In this document: in pieces, positions 10,321 through 21,654 of the stretch
Position numbering within the stretch: position 1 is the first letter of the stretch
Layout of the letters: each line of letters starts with the position of its first letter
Assembly (NCBI GenBank): GCA_033030425.1
Contig: JAUFSD010000022.1
Coordinates: forward strand, 620,001 to 684,000
Direction: 5' to 3'
Origin: Verpa conica
Lineage: Eukaryota; Ascomycota; Pezizomycetes; Pezizales; Morchellaceae
DNA: 64,000 nt
Program-made: the position numbers and the translations under genes
Notes under the pieces: generated by a model
Told to the model about the DNA's origin: nothing
What the model saw: only the letters and a program-made list of their open reading frames with translations
Database searches by the model: none

Positions 10321-13300
10321 ATGTCGAACAATGGCGAACCCTCTGGCACACAAGACCCGATTACGGAGACAGTTGAAGAACTAAACCTCTCCTTCTCGGA
10401 ACGCGTCAGTAAGGACAAACCTATCACCATCAAACTCGACAATGTGCGCCCTCTTGAAGGTCAACACAACTACAACACATGGGCAGCCGTGATGAAAATC
10501 ATCCTGAAAGGGATGAAGGTCTACGAAATCGTGGTGGACGGAGCTGAACCACCAACCGGTTCAAGCGTAAAAGAGAAAGCAGCATACAAGTCTCTATGCA
10601 ACCAAGCCTCAGCGGTCTTCATTCAAGTTGTTTCAACCGAGCTTTTGGAGAAAATCATCGAACTGGAACATCCCCACAAAATGTGGACTTACCTGAGAGC
10701 AGAATTCTATCGTGACACTGCTTATGCCATGGTCTCTCAGATCATGAACCTGACAAATCTTTCAGTTACCTACGATCCTTCCCTACCTATTTCACAGTTT
10801 ATCTCATCGTTCGAAACCAAGTGGCTAAGGCTCTATAAAATGGCCAAAAGCTCCAAAGACGACTATCGAGTACTGTTTGCAAGGTTCCTGGAACAAGACA
10901 AGGCAAAACGAGACTTTTTGCTTGGCTTTATTGTTAAGCATCATTCAAATGTCGTGGACAATCTGTCTACAAAAGACGACCTCACTTTCTCGGATGTCAA
11001 ACAACGTCTCCTCGAACTCAGCCATCAAGACACCTCCTCTCTTCCCGATCAGCAAGCCCTTTTTGCGGCAAAACAAAAACAAAAGACCTACAAAAAGCCT
11101 GCCACCACGGCTCCACCACCCAAAACTGATGTTGAAACATGTTCCTGGTGCAATGCACATCGTAAAGATGCGCCCCTAAAGGACAGACAACACAAATGGG
11201 AAGCCTGCGACAAGCTGAAGGCAATGCAAGCTGAAAGGAAGAAGAACAAGAAAGGGAAATCAGAAAAGGCACTGGTTACAACGGGGAAAGACTCTGACTC
11301 GGTAAGAAGAAACTCCCTATTTTACTTTGACACTGGAGCAACCTCTCATATGTGCCCCCTCGCAGAACGGTTCGAGTCTCTCCAGACATGTTCCGGATTT
11401 GTGAAGTCCTCCTCAAAGGCTTCCATGGCGATCAAGGGAAAAGGCACTGTGGTGATGGACTCTGTGTTAAATGATGGGACTATTTCTTCTTTTCGTGTTC
11501 ATGATGTTTTATTTGTACCTGAACTAGAGCGACCGTTACTTTCTTGGAGGAAAATTAAGGAAAAGGGATATACCATGGTTGGTAAAGGGGATCTGATTTC
11601 AATTGTCAAGCATAATAAAATTCTTTTCGAAGCAGTCTTTGACGGAACACTTTTTAAAATACCCGAAGTAAACGACGCAGCATTCCTTACATTTGACTTT
11701 TGGCACTCTGCTTTAGGACACTTAGCTCCAAGCTCTATTGAGAAGGCTAAGGAACTTTACAGTGACGCCTCAGTCATACCACAAGCACCAACAAACTTTC
11801 ACTGCCCCCAATGTTCACTCTCGAAATCTACACACAGCAAACCAAAATCTTCCAATACACGAGCCACCCAGAAGTTGGAACTAATACATTCCGACCTATG
11901 TGGCCCCTTCCCAGTACCTAGCTACGGAAACTCCCTCTATTACATCACCTTTATCGATGACAAAACCAGAGTCTCCTGGGTTCGGTTCCTAAAGAAGAAG
12001 TCAGATACTGCGAAAGCTATTGAAGATTTCGTCAAGGAAGTTGAACTTCAGTACAGCCTCCCTGTCAAAAGGTTTAGGACTGACAATGGAGGAGAGTATG
12101 TCAACAACACCCTGTTGACCTTCTTTGCAAGCAAAGGGATCGTGCATGAACTAACACCACCATACTCCCCCGAGTCAAATGGTGTTGCTGAACGACTGAA
12201 CAGAACCATTGGTGAAGCTGTGAGAGCCATGATACTCCCCCTCGGAGACAAACGATTATGGGCCGATGCTGTCGCCACCTTCATTTACATCAAAAACCGT
12301 CAACCACACTCAAGTGTCAAGAATCAGACACCCTATGAGTGCTTCCACGATATAAAACCAACGATTCATCACCTCCAACCCTTTGGCAGAGAATGCTATG
12401 TGCACATACCTGAGAATAAACGCTCAGCTGGCAGCAAACTCTCTCCTAGGGCAACTAGAGGCATCTTTACCGGATACACCAATGTCAACCATCACTACCG
12501 AGTGTTCCTACCAGAAGAAAAGAAGTCAGTCATAACAGGCGATGTCTTCTTTCCACCTCTGAAGCCAGAAGGGGCTCAGTTAACGAGCAAAACTCCCATC
12601 AAACACGTTGTACGGAAATCACCCAACACATCTATCTCCTATACAGAGACTGAAGGGTTTCCAACTGACGAGATGTGGTTCAACTGGATGGATCGCAACC
12701 CTGAGACCGCAAACACCTGGTTTCATCAAGGGCATCCTAAGGTCACTACTCTCTTTCAACAAGCGTATGAAAACGGAAAACGTGATGGCTTCTTAGGACC
12801 TCAATTCTGGGAATTTCAAAACCCAACTCCTTCAATTCAATCTTCCAATAATGATGATCTATACGTCAATCCGAATAACATTCCACCCTCACCTACACCC
12901 TCCGCAATGGACCTTGACTCGTTAGTCGGCTCACTTCGACTTTCACAAGCGGCACAGTCAGATCCTATGTCAGAAATATCACACCATCCACAGTTACCCC
13001 TCGATGAATCCCTACCTTCCTTCCACTCTTCATTTCAAGCACCTAGAACACGCTATGGCAGAGAGATACACCCTCCAAGAGAATGGTGGATAGTACCTCG
13101 AGTACCTACTCCTCCTCCTGCATCTTCAGAACATGGGTCCACTCTACCTGACGCTGAACCTCTTATGATTGAAGACACACCATCGGAAGATACTATTCTG
13201 GTGTCAGTTCTCGAAATCAATGAACCTAAGACCTACCGACAAGCAGTTAATTCAGCTGACTCGGATAAATGGACTCTGGCCATGAACGAAGAACTTGATT

Positions 13301-14748
13301 CACTTAAAGAGAATGAAGTATGGGACGTGGTTGATAAACCACCACAACGAAACATCGTGGACTCTAAGTGGGTATTCAAGGTAAAAGGTGATGCCAATGG
13401 GCAAGTTGAACGATACAAGGCTAGACTAGTCGCAAAAGGGTTCTCTCAAGAACATGGCCTTGACTACGACGAAGTCTTCTCCCCTGTGGTTCGCTTCGAC
13501 TCCCTACGGCTCCTACTTGCCATTACCGCCATAAAAGGCTGGCGAGTTCGTCAACTGGATGTTAAAACGGCGTTTCTTTATGGAATTTTGAACAAGGAGA
13601 TTTATATGCAACTACCTGAAGGCAGCAGGTCAGACAACAAAGTTGCAAGACTCAAACGGTGTATTTATGGTTTGAAGCAATCCCCACGGGAATGGTACGG
13701 CAGGCTGGTTACCTACCTCCAACCTTATGGATTCTCTTCCTCTGCTTTTGATCCATGTGTCCTAACCCACAGCTCTGGTGAAATATTCCTGGCCATCTAT
13801 GTGGACGACATTACTCTCTTTGGACCCGATAACGATCTAGTCGAGCAGTCCGTACAACTTATGAAGTCGGAATTCAAAGTTAATGACATGGGCTCTTTAA
13901 ACTATCTCCTCGGCATCCAAATCGAGTACAACAAGGACGGAATATCCCTATCGCAAACTGCGTTCATCGATAAGATCCTATCACGCTTCTCAATGTCAGA
14001 TTGCAACCCAGTCACCACGCCCATCGACCCTAACCATCGTCTGATGAAGGCTTGTGATAATGACGAACGGGTCAATGCAACTGAGTACAGACAGATAATA
14101 GGCTCTCTTATGTATCTCGTCACTGCGACTAGGCCCGACCTTGCATACACAATAACTCACCTATCCCAATTCTGTTCGGACCCAACAAAAGTACATCTCA
14201 ACGCTGCAAAGCGAGTACTCCGTTACCTCAAAGGCACAAAGAACCGGAAGCTACTCTATCCTACCGGAACCTCTTTACATCTATCTGCTTTCACTGATGC
14301 ATCTCACGGAAACTGTCTCGATACAAGAAGAAGCTTCTCTGGTTACCTATTCCAACTCGGCCAATCAACTATATCCTGGTGTTCCCGAAAGCAAAAATCA
14401 GTTGCCACCTCTACCTGTGAGGCTGAATACATGGCACTGGCTATGACGGCAAAACACTACCTATGGTTGACTCGTGCTATTAACGAGTTGTTAAAAACCC
14501 AGATTCCTCACGCTCTTCTCTGTGATAGCAACTCCGCTGACGATATCGCTCGGAATCCAAAGCTAAACGATAGATCCAAACACATAGACATCTCCTACCA
14601 CTTCGTCCGTGAACTCGTCGAAGACGGAACGATCAATCTGTTACATGTTGCCTCTGCGGATAACTTTGCAGACATTTGCACCAAGGGTTTACCACGACAG
14701 ACACACGACCACTTATGTAGTTACATCTTTAACGAGACTACAAAGTGA
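10321..14748 (+). CDS. copia-type Gag-Pol polyprotein (1,475 aa)
   Basis: A single open frame with the copia order gag, protease, integrase, reverse transcriptase, RNase H. The gag part ends with a widened zinc-knuckle-like motif (CSWC...H...C, about residues 274-297). The aspartic protease has FDTGATSHM at about 337. Integrase has YYITFIDDKTRVSW, RTDNGGEY and SPESNGVAERLNR (D, D, E catalytic set, about 520-640). Reverse transcriptase has QLDVKTAFLYG and the active-site YVDD at about 1160. RNase H has FTDASHGN and the CEAEYMAL motif. No frameshift separates gag from pol, as is usual for copia. With intact frame, LTRs, primer site and polypurine tract the element looks capable of retrotransposition. 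Confidence 0.97.
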   Translation: MSNNGEPSGTQDPITETVEELNLSFSERVSKDKPITIKLDNVRPLEGQHNYNTWAAVMKIILKGMKVYEIVVDGAEPPTGSSVKEKAAYKSLCNQASAVFIQVVSTELLEKIIELEHPHKMWTYLRAEFYRDTAYAMVSQIMNLTNLSVTYDPSLPISQFISSFETKWLRLYKMAKSSKDDYRVLFARFLEQDKAKRDFLLGFIVKHHSNVVDNLSTKDDLTFSDVKQRLLELSHQDTSSLPDQQALFAAKQKQKTYKKPATTAPPPKTDVETCSWCNAHRKDAPLKDRQHKWEACDKLKAMQAERKKNKKGKSEKALVTTGKDSDSVRRNSLFYFDTGATSHMCPLAERFESLQTCSGFVKSSSKASMAIKGKGTVVMDSVLNDGTISSFRVHDVLFVPELERPLLSWRKIKEKGYTMVGKGDLISIVKHNKILFEAVFDGTLFKIPEVNDAAFLTFDFWHSALGHLAPSSIEKAKELYSDASVIPQAPTNFHCPQCSLSKSTHSKPKSSNTRATQKLELIHSDLCGPFPVPSYGNSLYYITFIDDKTRVSWVRFLKKKSDTAKAIEDFVKEVELQYSLPVKRFRTDNGGEYVNNTLLTFFASKGIVHELTPPYSPESNGVAERLNRTIGEAVRAMILPLGDKRLWADAVATFIYIKNRQPHSSVKNQTPYECFHDIKPTIHHLQPFGRECYVHIPENKRSAGSKLSPRATRGIFTGYTNVNHHYRVFLPEEKKSVITGDVFFPPLKPEGAQLTSKTPIKHVVRKSPNTSISYTETEGFPTDEMWFNWMDRNPETANTWFHQGHPKVTTLFQQAYENGKRDGFLGPQFWEFQNPTPSIQSSNNDDLYVNPNNIPPSPTPSAMDLDSLVGSLRLSQAAQSDPMSEISHHPQLPLDESLPSFHSSFQAPRTRYGREIHPPREWWIVPRVPTPPPASSEHGSTLPDAEPLMIEDTPSEDTILVSVLEINEPKTYRQAVNSADSDKWTLAMNEELDSLKENEVWDVVDKPPQRNIVDSKWVFKVKGDANGQVERYKARLVAKGFSQEHGLDYDEVFSPVVRFDSLRLLLAITAIKGWRVRQLDVKTAFLYGILNKEIYMQLPEGSRSDNKVARLKRCIYGLKQSPREWYGRLVTYLQPYGFSSSAFDPCVLTHSSGEIFLAIYVDDITLFGPDNDLVEQSVQLMKSEFKVNDMGSLNYLLGIQIEYNKDGISLSQTAFIDKILSRFSMSDCNPVTTPIDPNHRLMKACDNDERVNATEYRQIIGSLMYLVTATRPDLAYTITHLSQFCSDPTKVHLNAAKRVLRYLKGTKNRKLLYPTGTSLHLSAFTDASHGNCLDTRRSFSGYLFQLGQSTISWCSRKQKSVATSTCEAEYMALAMTAKHYLWLTRAINELLKTQIPHALLCDSNSADDIARNPKLNDRSKHIDISYHFVRELVEDGTINLLHVASADNFADICTKGLPRQTHDHLCSYIFNETTK

Positions 14749-14755
14749 GAAGGGG
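14745..14755 (+). other. polypurine tract before the 3' LTR
   Basis: The purine-rich run GAGAAGGGG lies immediately before the 3' LTR and overlaps the end of the coding frame. This is the expected plus-strand primer site for reverse transcription. Confidence 0.7.
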
Positions 14756-15371
14756 TGTTATTTTTTCGAGATTCTCAGTCTGTCTTTCTTTGATTGTATA
14801 ACATTTTATCTCCATTTGCTACATTTCATTTCGACGGCAGTACTGATTGTTTTCTTGATACATTTTTACATTTATTACATTTTTACATAACTACTAATGT
14901 TTATCGAAAGGTCGCATACCTTATTACTCACATGTATTGCGCCATTTGTTATGAGTCATATTTTGTTGCGCTCATTTATGTTTACTTAACACACCATTTC
15001 GCTTACAGGCATTGTATTACTCATTTCTTTTGGTTACCTTTACTTTGTTACGGTTTTCAGGGTCAAACGGCGTTCCCACCTCGGTTTTTACATAGTTATC
15101 TCGGTTGGAGGATAAAGGACTTTACTGTATAAATAGCGGGCCGTTCTCCCTCTTTCTGGGACAGTAATTCTCTAGACATAGACAACAATCTACTACGCTA
15201 TCTTGTTTGGTATTACATGCTCAGAATCCTCGCTTGCCTGTTCTTTATAGTAATAGTCTACTCTGTTGCCACCACCCATTCACTGGCTTTACGCTTCTTT
15301 CTGTGCATCGTACCTGTAGAGTTATACCATTAGGACTTACGTCCTACGCTGTTACTCCGCTATTCTTCACA
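14756..15371 (+). repeat. 3' LTR of the copia element
   Basis: 616 bp, same ends and length as the 5' LTR, about four substitutions relative to it. The 5-bp target duplication follows at 15372. Confidence 0.95.
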
Positions 15372-16000
15372 CCTCTATCAGCTGGTCCATGGCCTGAAGT
15401 ATTATTAGTATTGGCTCAACGGTCTTGTGTCTTTCTTAGTCCAATTTCTCTACAAACGAACTTAGGTAGAACCGTCAGTCATTCAGAGCATATAAACCCA
15501 TATTCAACCTACAGAACAGTAACAGGTAATTCTTTTACTTACTATCCTTCTGTAAACCTCACTAATAGTATATTGCAGGCAAAATGAGCTTGTCTAAAAA
15601 TCCCCGTGCTATTGCACTTTTTAGTGGCTGCATTGGAGCTTTTCTAGAGAGCTCTAGAAATTAGTTTGACAGAGGACATGATACTCACCAGCTTGAGCTT
15701 TGCCACAATTGGCTTCTCCAAAACAATCCATTGTTTCTCCGTTATGATGTCAGAACTGAACTTCAACTCCATTCTCTCCCAACGGCATCACTCTCTTCTC
15801 TAAATAGTCAAGAAGAATCAAGACCATTGAACCGTCCAGATATTGTTCTAAATCCTTTCAACTACCCACCAAACACAGCAAATGAAGACCACCGTAACTT
15901 CCCTTTACCTGTTGGCTCTCTTCCAAATCAGTCATCTCCTAATAATCCCATTGGACTATCCCGTTCAGATCCTGCAATAGAACCCCTGCTGTTTCCAGTA

Positions 16001-16616
16001 TGTGAAGAATAGCGGAGTAACAGCTTAGGACGCAAGTCCTAATGGTATAACTCTACAGGTACGATGCACAGAAAGAAGCGTAAGGCCAGTGAATTGGTAG
16101 TAGCAACAGAATAAACTATTACTATAAAGAATAGGTAAGCGAGGATTCTGAGCATGTAATACCAAACAAGATAGCGTGGTAGATTGGTGTCTATGTCTAG
16201 AGAATTACTGTCTCAGAAAGAGGGAGAACGACCCGCTATTTATACAGAAAAGTCCTTTATCCTCCGACCGAGATAACTATGTAAAAACCAAGGTGGGAAC
16301 GCCGTTTGACCCTGAAAACCGTAACAAAGTAAAGGTAACCAAAAGAAATGAGTAATAAAATGCCTGTAAGCGAAATAGTGTGTTGAGTAAACATAAATGA
16401 GCGCAACAAAATATGACTCATAACAAATGGCGCAATACATGTGAGTAATAAGGTATGCGACCTCTCGATAAACACTAGTAGTTATGTAAAAATGTAATAA
16501 ATGTAAAAATGTATCAAAAAACAATCAGAACTGTCATCGTAATGAAATGTAGCAAATGGAGATAAAATGTTATACAAACAAGGAAAGACAGACTGAGAAT
16601 CTCGAAAAAAATAACA
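16001..16616 (-). repeat. solo LTR of the copia family
   Basis: 616 bp, inverted relative to the full-length element, interrupting Helitron copy 1. Unlike the other solo LTRs it has no matching 5-bp flanks: compared with Helitron copy 2, about 14-16 bp of target sequence are missing at the junction, indicating a deletion at or after insertion. Confidence 0.93.
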
Positions 16617-18237
16617 TCATGGTCAGTGGACTCTACCAGCAAAAGAAGACAGAACACCTTACCACAACACCCGTCTTGCTGATGCAAAGCTGAAGCTTAA
16701 CTCAGTTGTTTCCCACTTCCGTGATGATTACTATTGGCCAGCCTGGACATATATGGAGATTGAAGCCTCTCGTATCTTTCAGAACAATATCCGCTTGACT
16801 AAAGGTCAAGCTCAACGCTCAACTGATCAACAGTATACTGTAACCCAACTTCTACAGCCAAGTCAGTATGGTCCATGGTCAATAGTCAACGAAGAATTGA
16901 CAACAGCTGTTCCCAAGTTTATACGCACAGGTGATTCTTTCTTCATTAATGCAGAAGCCAAAGTCCGCTGCATGCTTCAGACTTTCGGAATCCCTACCCT
17001 GTTTGTTACCACAACCTTTTCAGAACGTTGGCCTCAATATAAACAGATTCTTTTCCAGTCGGCCAATCAAGATACTCTTCCCTCAAACCGTCCATGGGAT
17101 GCTGTTCAGTACTATTATGAGAGATGGCACTGGATAAAGACAGCATACTTTAGAGACCATAAGGTTTCTGGTTTTGGTCAGTTGCGGGAGTTGGTGGAGC
17201 GCCATGAATTCCAGTTAAGAGGTGAAATCCATACTCACTCACTTTTATGGACGGAGAGGACTCAACAGGAGCTGATTGAAATCAATTTCATCCGTGCTGA
17301 TATTCCTGATGCTATACTGGAACCTGAACTCTATAAGCTGGTACTCGATCACCAGATCCACCGTTGTGATATTAGACTTTGTGGCAGAGATGTCACAATG
17401 GCTGGTCCTTGCCGTAAAGGCTTCCCTGCAGAACTCTCTTCAGTAACCTATCAAAAACATGGAGAAGTCAGATATACCTACCGCAGATTGACAGAAGCAG
17501 ACCGTTATGTTGTTCCTTATTCACCCCAGCTATTGCTCCTCTAGCAAGCTCACTGCAACGTACAATACTGCACTTCAGGTGGTTTAGCAAAGTACATTTC
17601 AAAGTACGTCACTAAAGCTGAACCTAAATCACTTGTCAATATCGAAAGCAACGATCATACTTTGTCTCATTTGCTGTCATGTAGAATGGGTTCCATGGAA
17701 TGCATGGTTTTGCTTCTGAGTTTTCCTATCTTTCAAATGTCAAGCGGTTGCATCTATCTTTTAACGTCCACTCCAACAGAACGCATTTCAGTAGTCAAAC
17801 CTGCTTGGCTATTAGAACAAGAAGAAGACGGAGACTCACCTTACGATCCCGATGCTATTGACAAGTACTTTGCAAGACCTTTTTGCTATCCTTTTGAAGC
17901 ATTAACCTACTTCAAATACCATTCTTGCTACAAAATTGAACGTCATCAACGTAGAAGCAAAACTAAATTCTGGAAGGATAATACCGGTAGCTTTGTTTAT
18001 GCCCGTCAAAAAGTTACCCTCCCCTACAACTACCAATTTCTGGTCTAATACTAATACTTTTACAGCCAATATTGATCAGAACTGCTTATCGAAGACTTGC
18101 AGATGGAGAATCTTTTTTCTTTTGCAAGCTTCTCGAGATTGATTCATGGAGATCAGATGACGGGATTGCTGGATATGGTCAATACGATTCCTATAAAGAG
18201 CATCTATTAGACAAACATCCTAGACTTTATTAACATC

Positions 18238-19495
18238 TGTGACGATTTAACCATCGTCATGACTAGTCTTAAGTACCTCTCCATATAGAGACGCCTAAGG
18301 ATCTCCCTTGAAGGATAGGACTAGCTATCCTATTCTGGTCAATAGATACTAAGGAAAGTCATTACTATGATAGCCCGATCCCTAAGAGAGCTGGCGAGCT
18401 CCTAGGACGGAGCGAAACTCACCATCGTCGGTATGCGACAGAGACCAGAGTAATGCGTCTGTAGTTTATAGCTACGGGAGATACTAGTGCAATGAGACTG
18501 AAGCAGTTGCCTCCATGAACAGAGTTAAGCTCCTGTTCCTCTAGGAGGAATAACAACGGCTTCGCTGATGGCCAACCATATGGGAGGCCGAGAGCCGTGA
18601 AACGAGAGCAAAGCTATGCTTAGTAGTTAGGGCCGCCAGCAAAAGTAGTAATTAACCTGGCGGCGTCACGAATCGAACCATACGGGGCTATGCCTTGTGC
18701 TTCGCCCTAAGGTCCTTATGGATCAAGATTACCTCTCCGCCACGTCCCCAGGTTGGACTAGCAAGGTGGGAAGGGAATCTAAGCAACGGCAGGAATCATC
18801 AGTAGGTTACCATACTTAGGGGACTCTGTGTTTTCTAACACCCACGAGGCGCCCCACTGTGCCACCCGCCATTTGCAGAGGGGGCCCCCCTGAGTTGCAG
18901 ATTCCCTAACAAAAAGACAAGTTTTGGACCCCAAAAATAACCCCAAAACCGTCAGGAAAATTTGTCCAACCAAACCAAACTCGGACGGTATATGGGAGAC
19001 AGTGCTGCGAATCCATAGGTGCAATCGGATTTGAAATCGGACCATTATAGCAAAAGTTACAGAGCTTTTAGTAACCAACGCTTTTTAGTCGCTAGTCTAT
19101 TGACCCCGCTAGTTCTTAGGGGCGCTTTAGACTCAGTTGATTTCCAAGCACGGAGGAATTGTTCCCCGCTTCTTGGCAGCCTGCTCGCAATCGAATTCAT
19201 AGCTTAAACCCGTCCTTCCCCCCAGGACAACCATTCTTGCTAGTAAACGAACAACAGTTGTTCAGAGACCCTCATACTCTTCGCTAAAGACGTTTGTCTT
19301 CCCCTGGGAAGCAGAGCCTTTTAAAGTCTTTAGTTTGCAACCCTTAAAAATCCTTATACCTGTATAGCCTAGGGACTGTCGACCTTACGTGTTGACGAGC
19401 GGTTCTAAGCCTTGCTGCTGAAGCTTCTCGTCAGAAAGGGAGGTTGTTGGTTTTTTTTGGTACGGCAGTACTCCTCTGGGAGTGCCCCCGTTACA
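18238..19495 (+). repeat. solo LTR-like insertion, family 4, 1,258 bp
   Basis: Begins TGTGACGATTTAACC and ends CCCCCGTTACA, with the 5-bp duplication ACATC on each side (18233-18237 and 19496-19500), inside Helitron copy 1. Strand of the parent element is not known. A block of about 155 bp at 18845-19005 resembles a block of the family-2 LTR. No coding sequence is supported. Confidence 0.8.
18655..18755 (-). other. tRNA-like sequence with degenerate A and B boxes
   Basis: Read on the minus strand, TGGCGGAGAGG resembles a pol III A box and GGTTCGATTCG a B box, about 60 bp apart. Acceptor and T-stem pairing is poor (about 5 of 7 and 2 of 5 pairs), so it is not a working tRNA. It may be a tRNA-derived relic inside the family-4 insertion. 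Confidence 0.3.
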
Positions 19496-21016
19496 ACATC
19501 TCCTTTCAACGTACAAGCAAGAAGTTCAACAAATACAGCTTCACCTGTCAGATATATATTTAGAGCTTATCGACACTATAACAGCAACAACAAACCAGTC
19601 TGTTAAAACTATCATCAATAATCAGCTTTTAGAGTTGCAAAATTTACCTCCTCCTGCTCTCAATCAAGCTATTGTTTTTGATCTCCAGCCTGAACAATAC
19701 CAAGCCTACAGCAGAATTACCCAAGCTATTGCTGGAACCCGCCCTATAAACCCAAGTGTTAAGCTTTTTATCACTGGTCCTGCTGGTACAGGGAAATCAT
19801 ACCTGTTGCGTGCCCTTCAACAATGGTTTACAACTCAACACCTTCCATATCTTCTGCTTGCACCTACAGGTATTGCTGCAAACAATATTGATGGTCAAAC
19901 AATCCATTCTGCACTGCATATAGGTGGGTCTGACGGTGGTGGCTTCAAGTCAAGTGCTTTCCAGTCACCCGAAAAAACTCAGTCTTTGCAGAAAATTAGA
20001 GTTATTGTCATTGATGAAATTTCAATGGTAAACACAGACCTTTTTGAGTTTGTATCCTCTTTATTTGCCCGTCTTCATAACAATATTAAACCTTTTGGCA
20101 ATATCCATGTTATCTGTCTAGGCGACCTCTTGCAGCTTCCACCAGTTACGGGTCTAAAAATCTTTCACTCCAGTCTCTGGAAACTCTTTAGCCCTCTGTT
20201 CCTGAAAACCTCTATCCGTCAGAATGAAGACTTGGCTTTTTTTCAGCTTCTAAATGATCTCCGTTTTGGTTATATTAGTCCTCATAGTCAACAACTTATT
20301 AATCACAAAATCCAAACCTTTCAGACACGGGATCAAACCTACCTTACAACGCACCTAGTATCACTCCGTCAAACTGCTACAAGTATCAACAGTCTTTTAC
20401 TTGATTCTTTACCAGACAGTCAGAAGCACATACAATATGCAATTGACCGTGAAGAAGGTAGACAGCTGGAAGGAAGTCAAAACTCTCGTACCTTCAAAAT
20501 GGGTACTAACTACCCTGCTGAAGTGGTTTGTACACCGGGGGCTAAAGTCATGTTTCTGAACAACATGATGATAGCTTTAGGAATATCAAATGGTACTTGT
20601 GGTGTAATCGTGGAGTTGAAAGATAATGGGTTGCCAACAGTAGCATTTCCTACTATAGAAGGCATACGCGTAAGTACTTTAAATCAATTTTTAAAAGTTT
20701 TAATATCTTTTAGACTGATTGATACGTACCGGATTTTAGATGGTAGAAGTACAGCTGCACACAATTTATTTCCACCACAATGGCATTGCATATTCACGCA
20801 CTCAGCTACCAATTCAGAATGCCTTTGCACTCACCATTCATAAAACCCAAGGCTTGTCATTGAATAGAATCTGTTTGACATTAGATGCTACAGTTTTTAG
20901 CGTTGGTCAAGCTTATACAGCAATTAGTAGGGCCAAGCGGTGGAGAGATATAGCTATTAGCTCCTTTAACCCAGTTGCTATTAAAGCTGACCAAGAAGCT
21001 ATTCAAGAGTATAAGC

Positions 21017-21623
21017 TGTGAAGAATAGCGGAGTAACAGCTTAGGACGCAAGTCCTAATGGTATAACTCTACAGGTACGATGCACAGAAAGAAGTGTAAA
21101 GCCAGTGAATTGGTGGTAGCAACAGAATAAACTATTACTATAAAGAACAGGCAAGCGAAGATTCTTAGCACGTAATACCAAACAAGATAGCGTAGTAGAT
21201 TGGTGTCTATGTCTAGAGAATTACTGTCCCAGAAAGAGGGAGAACGGCCCGCTATTTATACAGAAAAGTCCTTTATCCTCCAACCGAGATAACTATGTGA
21301 AAACCGAGGTGGGAACGCCGTTTGACCCTGAAAACCGTAACAAAGTAAAGGTAACCAAAAGAAATGAGTAATACAATGCCTGTAAGCGAAATGGTGTGTT
21401 GAGTAAACATAAATGAGCGCAACAAAATATGACTCATAACAATGGCGCAATACATGTGAGTAATAAGGTATGCGACCTTTCGATAAACATTAGTAGTTAT
21501 GTAAAAATATAATAAATATATAGAGAAAACAATCAATACTGCCGTCGTAATGAAATGTAGCAAATGGAGATAAAATGTTATACAATCAAGAAGAGACAGA
21601 CTGAGAATCTCAAAAAAATAATA
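21017..21623 (-). repeat. solo LTR of the copia family
   Basis: 607 bp, inverted, with the 5-bp duplication TAAGC at 21012-21016 and 21624-21628. It interrupts the last codons of Helitron copy 1; the outer base pair of one end has mutated from CA to TA, and several small deletions are seen, so it is older than the full-length element. Confidence 0.93.
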
Positions 21624-21654
21624 TAAGCGTCTTGAAGCATTGGTAGCAACATAA

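Larger units (their letters stand above)
9550..15371 (+). mobile_element. full-length Ty1/copia retrotransposon, 5,822 bp
   Basis: Two 616-bp LTRs (9550-10165 and 14756-15371) begin TGTTATTTTTTCG and end TATTCTTCACA. They differ at only about four positions, so insertion was recent. The element is flanked by the 5-bp duplication CCTCT (9545-9549 and 15372-15376) inside the coding sequence of Helitron copy 1; removing the element and one duplication restores the Helitron reading frame. It holds one uninterrupted gag-pol frame. Confidence 0.97.
9295..21654 (+). pseudogene. Helitron Rep-helicase, decayed copy 1, split by nested insertions
   Basis: Coding remnants at 9295-9549, 15377-16000, 16617-18237, 19501-21016 and 21629-21654 align residue by residue with the intact Helitron gene at 26566-30915. 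They cover the Cys-rich N-terminal domain, the HUH/Rep domain (IHTHSLLW, YISKYVTK) and the Pif1-type helicase (GPAGTGKSYLL, VIVIDEISMV). Introns occur at the same three places as in copy 2 (for example GTAATT...TTGCAG after GTVTG and GTAAGT...TTTTAG before ATGGTAGAA). Premature stops are present at about 15664 and 17542. The gaps are a full copia element, two solo LTRs of the copia family and one of another family. The start of the gene is missing left of 9295, where a family-2 LTR abuts. Confidence 0.9.

Noticed and set aside
18655..18755. Functional tRNA gene
   Set aside because: A and B boxes are recognisable but acceptor and T stems do not pair well enough and the middle is too long.
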